The position numbers and the translations under genes were made by a program. The notes under the pieces are model-generated. The model was not told the origin of the DNA. It saw nothing but the letters and a program-made list of their open reading frames with translations, and did not search any database. A stretch of 64,000 bases of DNA from CAYNLK01 sp964398055. GTDB taxonomy: Bacteria; Chloroflexota; Anaerolineae; 4572-78; J111. Location: the NCBI GenBank assembly GCA_964398055.1, contig CAYNLK010000001.1, positions 1 to 64,000 of the forward strand, in the 5' to 3' direction. Positions 40,854 to 49,443 of the stretch are shown piece by piece; position 1 is the first letter of the stretch, and each line of letters starts with the position of its first letter.

Positions 40854-43010
40854 ATGTCTGTAGCGCCTTTCTCTGATCCCAAAATTTCCGGGACAGTTCT
40901 GACTAATAAGGCGGCTGGTTCGACCCATCGCGATGAAGTGACGTATGATTTGACTGATCCGGCCCTTTTCATCAATCGTGAATTGAGTTTGCTGGAATTT
41001 AACCGCCGGGTGTTGGCCGAAGCTCAAGACGAAAGCAACCCCCTGCTGGAACGGGCCAGATTTCTGGCCATCTATAGTTCCAATATGGATGAGTTTTTTA
41101 TGGTTCGGGTGGCAGGATTGCGCCAGCAGGTTGCCGCCGGAGTAACCGACCCGCCTGCCGACGGCCTGACTCCCGCCGAGCAGTTGGCGGCCATTCGCAA
41201 AATTGTGCGCGCCCGCATGAAAGAGATGCACCAGTGCTTTGTGGACATCAAAACCAGGCTGCGAGAGGCCGGTATCTTTTTGCATCATTACCAGGAATTG
41301 ACCAAAGCGCAGCAAATCAACGCCAATGAGTATTTCAAAAATGAAATCTTTCCTGTTTTGACCCCCCTGGCCTTTGATCCTGGTCGCCCCTTTCCCCATA
41401 TCTCCAGTCTCAGTTTGAACCTGGCGGTGCTGGTACGCAGCCCTGATGACGGCTCCGAACATTTCGCCCGCATCAAGGTACCCCAGACGCTGCCGCGTCT
41501 GGTGGCGGTCAAACATCTGCGCGGCGACAGTAAAAATACCTATCGCTTTGTCTGGTTAGAGGATCTGATTGCCCATAACCTGGCCGATCTGTTTCCCGGT
41601 TATGAGATACTGGAAAGGCACGTTTTTCGCATTACCCGTAATGCCGACTTTGAAATTGAAGGCAATGAGGCCGGTGACCTGTTGGAAACCATCGAGGCCA
41701 ACGTGCGCCGCCGTCGCTTTGGCTTGGTCGTCAGGCTGACCGCCGCGCCGGATATCCCTGAGCAGATGCGTCGCTTGCTGGCCAAAAATCTCAATGTCAG
41801 TCTTGAAGATACCTACGAGAGTGAAAGCCCGCTCGGCTTGAGCGGCTTGATGACCCTGATGCAGGTTGACCGGCCCGATTTGAAATATCCGGCCTTCCAA
41901 CCCGTTATCCATCCCCGCTTGCGTCACGCTGAGCCTAATTTTGATATTTTCAAAGCGATCCGCGATGGTGATATTTTACTGCACCATCCCTACGACTCAT
42001 TTGAACCGGTGGTAGATTTTCTCAGGATCGCGGCGCGCGATCCGCAGGTGGTGGCCATTAAGCAAACGCTCTACCGGGCCGGAACCAACTCACCGGTGGT
42101 TGACACCCTGATGGAGGCTTCCGAAAACGGTAAGCAAGTGGCCGCCCTGGTGGAATTAAAAGCTCGTTTTGACGAGGAGAGTAACATCGGTTGGGCCAGA
42201 GCTATGGAGCGAGCCGGCGTCCATGTAGTTTTTGGTTTTATGGGCCTAAAAACCCACACCAAAGTTTGTTTGGTGGTGCGGCGTGAAGGTGACGCCACCC
42301 GGCGTTATGTCCACTTGTCAACCGGCAACTATAATCCCGTGACTGCCCTAACTTACACCGACCTGGGTTTGTTCACCTGCCACCCCGATTTTGGCTCTGA
42401 TGCTTCTAATTTGTTCAATGCGCTGACCGGTTACTCCAAAAAAGAAGATTACCGCAAATTTCTGGTAGCCCCCTTTACCCTGCGCCAGCGCTTTGCCGCG
42501 CTGATCGAGCGAGAGATCAAATGGGCCAAACAGGGCGCTCCGGCCAAACTCATCTTTAAGATGAACGCCTTGATCGACCCGGAATTTATCCGGCAACTCT
42601 ATCGAGCCTCCCAGGCCGGGGTGCAGATCGAGTTGGTGAACCGCAGTATGTGTGGCCTGCGACCGGGGATTCCCAATCTCAGTGAGAATATCAGGGTCAT
42701 CAGTCTGGTTGGCCGGTTTCTGGAACATAGTCGCATCTACTATTTTCATAATAACGGTACGCCGGTCATTTATCTTGGCTCGGCCGATCTGATGCCTCGC
42801 AATCTGGATCACCGCATTGAAACCCTTTTCCCGATAGAAGATGCCGCGCTCAAACAAGAACTGGTCGAGATATTGGAGATTGTGCGGGCCGATAATACCA
42901 ATGCCCTGCTGTTGCAGGCCGATGGCAGTTATGAGCGGATTGGGCCTGGCCCAAATGAACCGCGTCGAGATAGCCAGGTCGAGCTGATGGTCCGAGCCAG
43001 AAATCGCTAA
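40854..43010 (+). CDS. ppk1: Polyphosphate kinase 1
   Basis: A 718-aa PPK1 that makes polyphosphate from ATP. The four-domain layout is present: N-terminal NRELSLLEFNRRVL, the head domain, and two phospholipase D-like C-terminal domains with the autophosphorylated His in YVHLSTGNYNPVTA and the second His in GRFLEHSRIYYF. Other active-site stretches are RAGTNSPVVDTL and KARFDEESNIGWA. Length is normal. A good ribosome site (GGAGGT) precedes the ATG. Confidence 0.97.
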   Translation: MSVAPFSDPKISGTVLTNKAAGSTHRDEVTYDLTDPALFINRELSLLEFNRRVLAEAQDESNPLLERARFLAIYSSNMDEFFMVRVAGLRQQVAAGVTDPPADGLTPAEQLAAIRKIVRARMKEMHQCFVDIKTRLREAGIFLHHYQELTKAQQINANEYFKNEIFPVLTPLAFDPGRPFPHISSLSLNLAVLVRSPDDGSEHFARIKVPQTLPRLVAVKHLRGDSKNTYRFVWLEDLIAHNLADLFPGYEILERHVFRITRNADFEIEGNEAGDLLETIEANVRRRRFGLVVRLTAAPDIPEQMRRLLAKNLNVSLEDTYESESPLGLSGLMTLMQVDRPDLKYPAFQPVIHPRLRHAEPNFDIFKAIRDGDILLHHPYDSFEPVVDFLRIAARDPQVVAIKQTLYRAGTNSPVVDTLMEASENGKQVAALVELKARFDEESNIGWARAMERAGVHVVFGFMGLKTHTKVCLVVRREGDATRRYVHLSTGNYNPVTALTYTDLGLFTCHPDFGSDASNLFNALTGYSKKEDYRKFLVAPFTLRQRFAALIEREIKWAKQGAPAKLIFKMNALIDPEFIRQLYRASQAGVQIELVNRSMCGLRPGIPNLSENIRVISLVGRFLEHSRIYYFHNNGTPVIYLGSADLMPRNLDHRIETLFPIEDAALKQELVEILEIVRADNTNALLLQADGSYERIGPGPNEPRRDSQVELMVRARNR

Positions 43011-43066
43011 CCCTTTTGTCCAACCAACCAACCAACCAACTAACCAATTCAAGGAGCCTTTCACCT

Positions 43067-44350
43067 ATGTCCCGGCAACTGTTAGACCTATCCGCCCAAC
43101 GAGCCAAATTTCCGGCCCTGCAAGAAGTGGACGACCATGGCCGTCCTTATGTTTATTTTGACGGTCCGGGCGGCACGCAGGTGCCGCAAGCGGTCATCGA
43201 TGCTATGGCCGCCTATTTTCGGCTGGCCAACGCCAACCACGCCGGCCATTTCATTACCAGCCGCCGCAACGATGAAATCATCGACCAGGCCCGGGCGGCG
43301 ATGGCCGATTTTCTCAACGCCCCTTCCCCCAACGAGATCGTCTTTGGGGCCAATATGACCACCCTCACCTTCAACCTGAGCCGGGCCATTGGCCGCACCC
43401 TCAAACCGGGTGATGAAATAGTCGTCACCCGGCTGGACCACGATGCCAACGTGTCTCCCTGGTTGGCCTTGCAAGAGCTGGGCGTGGAGGTGAAATGGGC
43501 TGATTTTGATGTGGAACGCTTTGCGTGTCAACTCGACCTGAACCACCTGGCCTCGCTGATCAATGACAAAACCAAATTGGTGGCAGTCGGCTACGCCTCC
43601 AACGCGGTTGGCACCATCAACCCGATTGGCCGGATCGCCGCCCTGGCCCGGAACGTTGGGGCCAGATTGTGGGTGGATGCGGTTCATTACGCCCCCCACG
43701 GCCCCATCGACGTGCAAACGCTGGGCTGTGATTTTTTGGTTTGCTCGGCTTACAAATTCTTTGGACCTCATGTGGGCGTGTTGTGGGGCCGGCAGGAGTT
43801 GCTGGCAGAGCTGCCGGCCTACAAAGTCCGCCCGGCCCAGGCCAGCCCGCCCCACAAATTCGAAACCGGCACCCTCAATCACGAAGGTCTGGCCGGGGTG
43901 ACCGCAGCCATCGACTACCTGGCCGAGTTGGGGCGAGAGTACGGTCATCAGCTCGAACCAATGGTTGGTTTGGGGGCTTATCAGGGGCGGCGGCAGGCCT
44001 TGAAACAGGCGATGCACGTGATCTCGGCCTATGAGCGGCCGCTGTTTGCCTATCTGCTGGCCGAGATTCAGCAAATCCCCGGGCTAACAGTTTACGGGAT
44101 TACCCAAGAGGAGGATTTGGATAAGCGCTGTCCCACTCTGGCCTTTCGGTGGGAGGGTTTTACGCCGGCCCAAATTGCCGGTTACCTGGGTGATCAGGGA
44201 ATTTTTGTGTGGGATGGTAACTACTACGCTCTGTCTGTAACTGAGCGGCTCGGCCTGGAAGAATCCGGCGGCATGGTCCGGGTGGGCCTGGCTCATTACA
44301 ATACCAAAGCGGAAGTTGACCGCCTCCTGGCCGCTTTGCATGAGCTGTAA
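43067..44350 (+). CDS. Class V aminotransferase, cysteine desulfurase-like
   Basis: A 427-aa PLP enzyme of the class V fold, closest in wording to the desulfurase-like VC1184 subgroup. PLP residues are Asp 204 and His 207 (LWVDAVHYAP) and the Schiff-base Lys 230 (CSAYKFFGPHVGVLWG). Where true desulfurases have a GHHCA loop with the catalytic Cys, this protein has GNYYA, so desulfurase activity is unlikely. The start at 43067 is fixed by AAGGAG; the preceding bases are CCAA tetramer repeats. Substrate unknown. Confidence 0.85.
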   Translation: MSRQLLDLSAQRAKFPALQEVDDHGRPYVYFDGPGGTQVPQAVIDAMAAYFRLANANHAGHFITSRRNDEIIDQARAAMADFLNAPSPNEIVFGANMTTLTFNLSRAIGRTLKPGDEIVVTRLDHDANVSPWLALQELGVEVKWADFDVERFACQLDLNHLASLINDKTKLVAVGYASNAVGTINPIGRIAALARNVGARLWVDAVHYAPHGPIDVQTLGCDFLVCSAYKFFGPHVGVLWGRQELLAELPAYKVRPAQASPPHKFETGTLNHEGLAGVTAAIDYLAELGREYGHQLEPMVGLGAYQGRRQALKQAMHVISAYERPLFAYLLAEIQQIPGLTVYGITQEEDLDKRCPTLAFRWEGFTPAQIAGYLGDQGIFVWDGNYYALSVTERLGLEESGGMVRVGLAHYNTKAEVDRLLAALHEL

Positions 44351-44407
44351 GCTGAGTCTGGTTAGGGTTGGGTTTGACCTGGCGCGCCCTGGATATTGCA
44401 ACGTAAC

Positions 44408-45052
44408 GTGGCTAAAAAGGTTTATTTGATTCGACACGGACAATCAGAAGCCAACGCCGAGGGGCGGGTGCAGGGCTGGCTCGACTCGCCGCTGAGTGAA
44501 CAAGGCCGCCGGCAAAGCCGGCGTTTGGCCCACCGCTTGTTTCTTGAGACTGAGTTTTGCGCCCTCTTTAGCAGTACCCTGAAACGAGCCGCCGAAACCG
44601 CCCAAATTCTTGCCGACCGCCTGAACTGCCAGTTAAATTTTGACGATGACCTGCGCGAGTATAACATGGGGCCAATTACCGGGTTAACCTTTCCAGAAAT
44701 CAAGGCCCGATTTCCGATGCGCCACGCCGCTTTTGAACGGAATGAACCGCTGCCCCACCTGCCCGGCGCCGAAACTGAGGCGGCTTTTCTGACCCGGGTG
44801 GCCCGATGTATGGACCGGATTTTGGGTCAGGTTCCGGATGATCAAGCAGTTTTGGTGGTGTCACATAGCGGCGCGCTCAATGCCTGTTTGAGAAATTGGT
44901 TGGGGCTGCCCAGTAACAGCCGGCGGCCGTTTAGTTTCGCTAATGCTTCAATCAGCGTGGTCGAAGTTACGCCAGTCAATAAGCGTCTCATCCGCCTGAA
45001 TGATATCTGCCACCTGGAAACATTTACCGGCCCGGACGGGCAGGGTGGATGA
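44408..45052 (+). CDS. Histidine phosphatase family protein (phosphoglycerate mutase-like)
   Basis: A 214-aa branch-1 histidine phosphatase with VYLIRHGQSEANAEGRVQG (catalytic His and Arg), the FSSTLKRAAETAQ helix, and VVSHSGALNACLRN with the second His. Family members include alpha-ribazole phosphatase, PhoE-like phosphatases and mutases; the specific substrate is open. Start at GTG 44408 or TTG 44396; neither has a strong ribosome site. It precedes prs by 54 nt. Confidence 0.85.
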   Translation: MAKKVYLIRHGQSEANAEGRVQGWLDSPLSEQGRRQSRRLAHRLFLETEFCALFSSTLKRAAETAQILADRLNCQLNFDDDLREYNMGPITGLTFPEIKARFPMRHAAFERNEPLPHLPGAETEAAFLTRVARCMDRILGQVPDDQAVLVVSHSGALNACLRNWLGLPSNSRRPFSFANASISVVEVTPVNKRLIRLNDICHLETFTGPDGQGG

Positions 45053-45106
45053 TTCCAGGCGGGTTACTGACTCTTTAGATCAACATGGAGATAAGATATT
45101 ATCGAT

Positions 45107-46084
45107 ATGTATGGAGAAATAGCTCTTTTTAGCGGCAATGGCAATCCTCGCCTGGCCGATGAAATTAGCCGGGCATTGGCCGTGCCCCTGTGCCCGGCCG
45201 AAGTCTTTAAATTTCCCAATCAAAACATCTTCTGCCGGCTGAAAAGCAGCGTACGTGGCAAAGACGTCTTCATCATCCAGCCGATTGCCCCCTCATTTAA
45301 CCATAAAGGGGAAATAGCCTCGGCCAACGATAATCTGATGGAACTGCTCATCATGATCGATACGGCCAAGCGTGATTCGGCCGGGCGAATTACGGCGATT
45401 GTGCCCTACTACGGCTACGGTCGCACCGACAAAAAAGATCAACCCCGGGTGCCCATTACCGCCCGCCTGGTGGCCGATATGATTTCCGTAGCTGGGGCCA
45501 ATCGATTCTTGACCCTCGATCTGCACGCCGGCCAGATTCAGGGCTTCTTCAGCATCCCGGTCGATGAGCTTACCGCCTTTTACCTCTTGAGTGAATATAT
45601 GCGGGACAAAAACATTCCCAACGCCGTGGTGGTAGCCGGCGATATCGGGGCAACCAAGCGTTCTCGCAATTTTGCCCAGGCCCTGGATTTGCCGTTGGCC
45701 GTTATCGAAAAGCGCCGCATCCAGCGCGAAGATGGCAGCAGCACCGAGGTTCTCAATGCGATCGGTGAGGTCAAGGGCAAGAACTGCATCATTTTTGATG
45801 ACGAAATCGATACTGCCGGCACCATGGTCCAGGCCATAACCTACCTGAAGGAAGTGGGTGTCGGCGACATTTATGCTTGTGTGACCCATGGGGTGCTATC
45901 TGACCCGGCCACAGCGCGCTTGAAGAGCGCGCCGGTTAAGGAGGTCATCATCACCAATACCATCGACCTGCCGCCCCACAAGAGTTTTGATAAGCTAACC
46001 TGTCTGTCCGTGGCTCCCCTGCTGGCCGAAGTGATCCGCCGGATTCATTTGGGGATTTCCGTGGGCGAACTATTCAATGAGTAA
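45107..46084 (+). CDS. prs: Ribose-phosphate pyrophosphokinase
   Basis: A 325-aa PRPP synthase, making PRPP from ribose 5-phosphate and ATP for nucleotides, His, Trp and NAD. Family motifs: the ATP region IVPYYGYGRTDKKDQPR, LDLHAGQIQGFF and the PRPP loop IIFDDEIDTAGTM. Length is normal. The start codon of an alternative reading of the next gene overlaps its end. Confidence 0.95.
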   Translation: MYGEIALFSGNGNPRLADEISRALAVPLCPAEVFKFPNQNIFCRLKSSVRGKDVFIIQPIAPSFNHKGEIASANDNLMELLIMIDTAKRDSAGRITAIVPYYGYGRTDKKDQPRVPITARLVADMISVAGANRFLTLDLHAGQIQGFFSIPVDELTAFYLLSEYMRDKNIPNAVVVAGDIGATKRSRNFAQALDLPLAVIEKRRIQREDGSSTEVLNAIGEVKGKNCIIFDDEIDTAGTMVQAITYLKEVGVGDIYACVTHGVLSDPATARLKSAPVKEVIITNTIDLPPHKSFDKLTCLSVAPLLAEVIRRIHLGISVGELFNE

Positions 46085-46094
46085 AGGACAAGCA

Positions 46095-46868
46095 ATGAAC
46101 CAAACCACACCACCCTTGCCCGGAAAAATTGCCGAAGACGACCACTGGTGGTTTGCCAGCCGAACCCGCGCCCTCGACTCCGTGCTGAGCCGGCTTCTGC
46201 AAGGAAGCCCTGATTTTCGCATCCTGGATATCGGCTGCGGCGCCGGCAATATGATCCACCACCTCAGCCGCTACGGCCGGGTCAAGGGGCTGGATATCGA
46301 CGCCCGGCCGGTGCAGGTCGCCCGCCAGCGCGGTTACGACGTCGACCAGTTCGACGCTACCCAGCCGCTGCCCTTTGAGGCCAATACCTTTGACGCGGTT
46401 ACGGCCCTGGACGTCATCGAGCACAATGAGGATGACCTGGCTATCCTGACCGACAGCTACCGCGTGCTCAAACCGGGCGGCCATATCGTCATTACCGTGC
46501 CGGCCCTGATGTGGCTGTGGAGCCATAATGATGAAATTAACGCCCACGTCCGCCGCTACACCGCCGGCGAGCTGAAACAGAAGTTGGTGCAGACCGGTTT
46601 TGAGATCAGGCGGGTCACCTACAACAATTTCTTTGTATTTCCCCTGGCCGCGGCGCTCATTCTGCTGCGCCGTTCCGCCGGCGCCAAGCCGGAGTTGGCC
46701 TCTCATCACCTGGCCGAAGAGGAATACCAGGTGGAGATGGAGCCGGCCTCGCCGCCGGTCAATGCGATTCTGACCCAGGTAGGCAAAATTGAAGCCGGCC
46801 TGCTTGGTTATGTCAATCTGCCCATTGGCACCTCGCTGATTGCGGTGGGGCGGAAACCGTTGGCTTAA
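46095..46868 (+). CDS. Class I SAM-dependent methyltransferase
   Basis: A 257-aa methyltransferase with an HWWFASRT N-terminal motif common in polysaccharide- or lipid-modifying members. The SAM site is ILDIGCGAGNMIHHL (motif I), followed by VKGLDIDARPVQVA and the acidic FDAVTALDVIEHNEDD. A hydrophobic stretch (NFFVFPLAAALILL) suggests membrane contact. The start at 46095 is preferred because AAAGGA lies seven bases upstream; ATG 46077 would overlap prs. Confidence 0.88.
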   Translation: MNQTTPPLPGKIAEDDHWWFASRTRALDSVLSRLLQGSPDFRILDIGCGAGNMIHHLSRYGRVKGLDIDARPVQVARQRGYDVDQFDATQPLPFEANTFDAVTALDVIEHNEDDLAILTDSYRVLKPGGHIVITVPALMWLWSHNDEINAHVRRYTAGELKQKLVQTGFEIRRVTYNNFFVFPLAAALILLRRSAGAKPELASHHLAEEEYQVEMEPASPPVNAILTQVGKIEAGLLGYVNLPIGTSLIAVGRKPLA

Positions 46869-46902
46869 CGGCAGAGTTGGTTCGGCTCGATCAAAATCTC
46901 TC

Positions 46903-46931
46903 TTGACAGAACAGGGCGATATAGCTAACAT
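46903..46931 (+). promoter_or_regulatory. Sigma70-type promoter of the first sortase gene
   Basis: TTGACA (46903-46908), 17 nt, TAACAT (46926-46931). The predicted start is near 46938, about 49 nt before the GTG. Confidence 0.7.
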
Positions 46932-46986
46932 GTCTCCCATCCAAGGCTGTAAGCGGCTGTTTATTTGATGAACACGGTGATTTGCA

Positions 46987-48006
46987 GTGTCTGAAAACGT
47001 TTCAACTCAGTTCCCCAACCCGCCGGAATTGCAGCCTCTGCCGGTAAATCGACAGAAACCCTGGCAGTGGGCCAGCTATGCCTTCATTTTGGCCGGTCTG
47101 GTTCTGTTGGGCTGGGGCGGCTGGATGTATTACCGGAACTGGCTCGAGGCCACTCAACCACCTCCGGCCCGCATCCTGGAAGTTTCTGTTACCTATCTTG
47201 AGACGCCTACCCCACGGCCAACTCCCACTCCATCTGAACCAGCCCCGACCTCCAGAGCCGCCGGTGGCGACACTTTGGTCTTGACGCCGTTTCCTTCACC
47301 CTCGCCCGAGCCAACCTCACCCTTGCCAACGAGTAGTCCTGTCGCCGCAGCAACAACTCCTGCGGCAATGCCAACAATCGCCGCAGAGACGCCAACCGCA
47401 ACCCCAATTGGCGAGGAACTACTCTCCCTGGCAGATAACCCTCTGCCGGTTCAGCCAACTGCCGAGCCGTTGCCGGCAACTGAGATTGATGCCGGGCCTG
47501 AACCAACTGCTGCGGATGAAACACCGCCTTCCCCCTCAACTCCGCTGACCCGAATTACGGCTGAGAGCATCAACCTGGACGCACCCATCGTCCCGGTAGG
47601 TTGGAAGCAGACGGTGCAGAATGGCCAGCCGGTTAACGTCTGGATTGTGGCTGATTATGCCGCCGGCTGGCATCAAAATTCGCTGTTGCCGGGGCAGGGG
47701 GGGAATATCGTCCTGTCGGGACACCACAATATTAAAGGTGAAGTCTTTCGCTACATTGTTGATCTGGAACCGGGCGCTATCATCTCACTTTACCAGGCTG
47801 ACCAGCGTTATGATTATGCCGTAGCCGATAAGTTTATCGTTAAAGACAAAGGCGAGCCGGAGGCGGTCCGCCGGGAAAACGCCAAATGGATTGGCCCTTT
47901 CAATGACGAACGGCTAACTTTGATCACCTGCTGGCCTTATACCAACAACACGCACCGGGTTATCGTCATTGCCAAGCCGGTCGGAGATTCGGAGACTGGA
48001 GATTAA
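46987..48006 (+). CDS. Sortase (membrane-anchored, long Pro/Thr linker), copy 1
   Basis: A 339-aa class E/D-like sortase: N-terminal membrane segment (29-47), a 125-residue linker of Pro/Thr/Ala/Ser, and the sortase barrel (about 188-333) with catalytic His 246 (LSGHHNIKG), Cys 315 (TLITCWPYTNNT) and Arg 324. GTG start. A close paralogue is encoded at 52665-53645: both share GHHNxxGEVFR and TCWPYTNNTHRVIV. No LPXTG-type substrate is seen nearby. Confidence 0.9.
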   Translation: MSENVSTQFPNPPELQPLPVNRQKPWQWASYAFILAGLVLLGWGGWMYYRNWLEATQPPPARILEVSVTYLETPTPRPTPTPSEPAPTSRAAGGDTLVLTPFPSPSPEPTSPLPTSSPVAAATTPAAMPTIAAETPTATPIGEELLSLADNPLPVQPTAEPLPATEIDAGPEPTAADETPPSPSTPLTRITAESINLDAPIVPVGWKQTVQNGQPVNVWIVADYAAGWHQNSLLPGQGGNIVLSGHHNIKGEVFRYIVDLEPGAIISLYQADQRYDYAVADKFIVKDKGEPEAVRRENAKWIGPFNDERLTLITCWPYTNNTHRVIVIAKPVGDSETGD

Positions 48007-48126
48007 GAGATTGTCGTCCTTGAATCTCCTAACACCTGCATCCGAACGCTTCGCGCGGCGCAGGTGCAAGTGTCTCCCAATCTCCAATCTCTGGCGCAAA
48101 AGAGAACTTATTTCCGGATAGTTACT

Positions 48127-48825
48127 ATGTATTTTTGCCACGCCGCCAATATCTGGCAGGAATTTCCTCAACTGGCAGCCGGATTATTAGTTCTGGATCA
48201 TATTCACGCCAACGTGGATGTTGAAGCGCGTTTGCAGCCGTGGTACAACCGGGCGCGGGAACGGCTGCGCCAGGGGCCGGAATCATCGCTGCCCGAGGTG
48301 TCGGCCTGGCGGCGAGTTTACGCTCAGATGGGTCTGAAACCGACCCAGTACCGTTCGGCCGGCGAGGCCCTGCTACGTCGTTTCCGGCAAGAGGATGACC
48401 TGCCCCGCTTGCATCCCCTGGTTGACCTGTGCAATGCCGTTTCCCTGGCTTTTGCCCTGCCGGTTGCCGTGTTCGACCTGGCCGGGGTAACTGGATATTT
48501 GGAGGTTCGTCATGCCGCCGGTACCGAAGAGTATGTGGCCTTTAGTGGCGAGATCGAAATCCCCCCGGCCGGCGAGATCATCTTTGCCGACGCGGCCAAC
48601 CAGGTCCACGCCCGCCGCTGGACTTTTCGTCAAAGCCTTCGTTCGACCATCAGGCCGGAAACCAGCCAGGCTCTCATCGTTAGCGAGGGGATGCACCCAA
48701 CGGCCGCGGTCGATATTCCGGCTTTGATCGATGCTTTGGCCAGAGAAATCAGCACATTTTGGTCGCCGCCCCGCCATCAGACCATTCTCACCGCCGCTTC
48801 GCCTCGTCTGGACTTTACACTTTAA
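48127..48825 (+). CDS. B3/B4 tRNA-binding domain protein
   Basis: A 232-aa stand-alone B3/4 domain, the module that in PheRS beta edits mischarged tRNA. Supporting sequence: WRRVYAQMGLKPTQYRSAGEALLRR, then LVDLCNAVSLAFALPVAVFDL and AGEIIFADAANQVHARRW. In many bacteria such free modules occur as uncharacterised proteins; tRNA or amino-acid editing is possible but unproven. ATG 48127 is chosen as the start; a GTG at 48064 is possible. Confidence 0.82.
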   Translation: MYFCHAANIWQEFPQLAAGLLVLDHIHANVDVEARLQPWYNRARERLRQGPESSLPEVSAWRRVYAQMGLKPTQYRSAGEALLRRFRQEDDLPRLHPLVDLCNAVSLAFALPVAVFDLAGVTGYLEVRHAAGTEEYVAFSGEIEIPPAGEIIFADAANQVHARRWTFRQSLRSTIRPETSQALIVSEGMHPTAAVDIPALIDALAREISTFWSPPRHQTILTAASPRLDFTL

Positions 48826-48838
48826 TTGGATAGTTGGA

Positions 48839-48863
48839 TGGTTGGCTAGGCGGCAGCCAACCA
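48839..48863. repeat. Inverted repeat TGGTTGGCT / AGCCAACCA in a CCAAC-rich gap
   Basis: A 9-bp perfect inverted repeat with a 7-nt loop just after the B3/4 gene, followed by repeated AACCAACC words up to 48896. It may terminate the B3/4 transcript. Confidence 0.6.
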
Positions 48864-48926
48864 ACTAACCATCTAACCAACCAACAAACAAACAAACCGC
48901 CTATCTTTCAACGCAGGAATGTAAAA

Positions 48927-49415
48927 ATGCCTTACACTCCTATTCTGGCTACGCTTGGTTATGTCATGTCATCCGACGGGCAGAAAACGCTGCTCATCCA
49001 CCGCAACAGCCGTAACAACGATTTTCACCTGGGCAAATACAACGGTCTGGGCGGCAAACTGGACCCCGGCGAGGATGTGGTGGCCGGGTTGAAGCGAGAA
49101 ATTCGCGAGGAAGCGGGGCTTGAATGTGAGGAGGTCAAATTGCGCGGCACCATCAGTTGGCCCGGTTTTGGCAAAAACGGCGAGGATTGGTTCGGCTTCA
49201 TCTTCCGCATCGACCGCTTTCACGGCACGCCTTTGGCGGAAAACCCCGAAGGCGCCCTTTCCTGGATCGCGGTTGACCGAATCCTGGATTTACCCCTCTG
49301 GGAGGGCGACCGCTATTTTTTACCCCTGGTTTTCAGCAACGATCCGCGCCAGTTTCACGGTGTGATGCCGTATGAGAACGGCCGGCCGGTCAGTTGGACG
49401 TATAGCCTGATTTAG
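48927..49415 (+). CDS. Nudix hydrolase (8-oxo-dGTP diphosphatase-like)
   Basis: A 162-aa Nudix protein. The complete Nudix box runs from GGKLDPGEDV through REIREEAGL (about residues 43-65). The surrounding HLGKYNGLGGKLDPGE and WPGFGKNGEDWFGFIF resemble MTH1/MutT-type enzymes that hydrolyse oxidised dNTPs. The start at 48927 follows CAGGAAT; the in-frame region upstream is a CCAAC repeat tract. Confidence 0.88.
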   Translation: MPYTPILATLGYVMSSDGQKTLLIHRNSRNNDFHLGKYNGLGGKLDPGEDVVAGLKREIREEAGLECEEVKLRGTISWPGFGKNGEDWFGFIFRIDRFHGTPLAENPEGALSWIAVDRILDLPLWEGDRYFLPLVFSNDPRQFHGVMPYENGRPVSWTYSLI

Positions 49416-49443
49416 CCAATCCCCCGGCGCCACTCATTTGTTT

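Noticed and set aside
43088..44074. 328-codon open frame antisense to the class V aminotransferase
   Set aside because: It overlaps a gene with complete family motifs and shows no recognisable domain.
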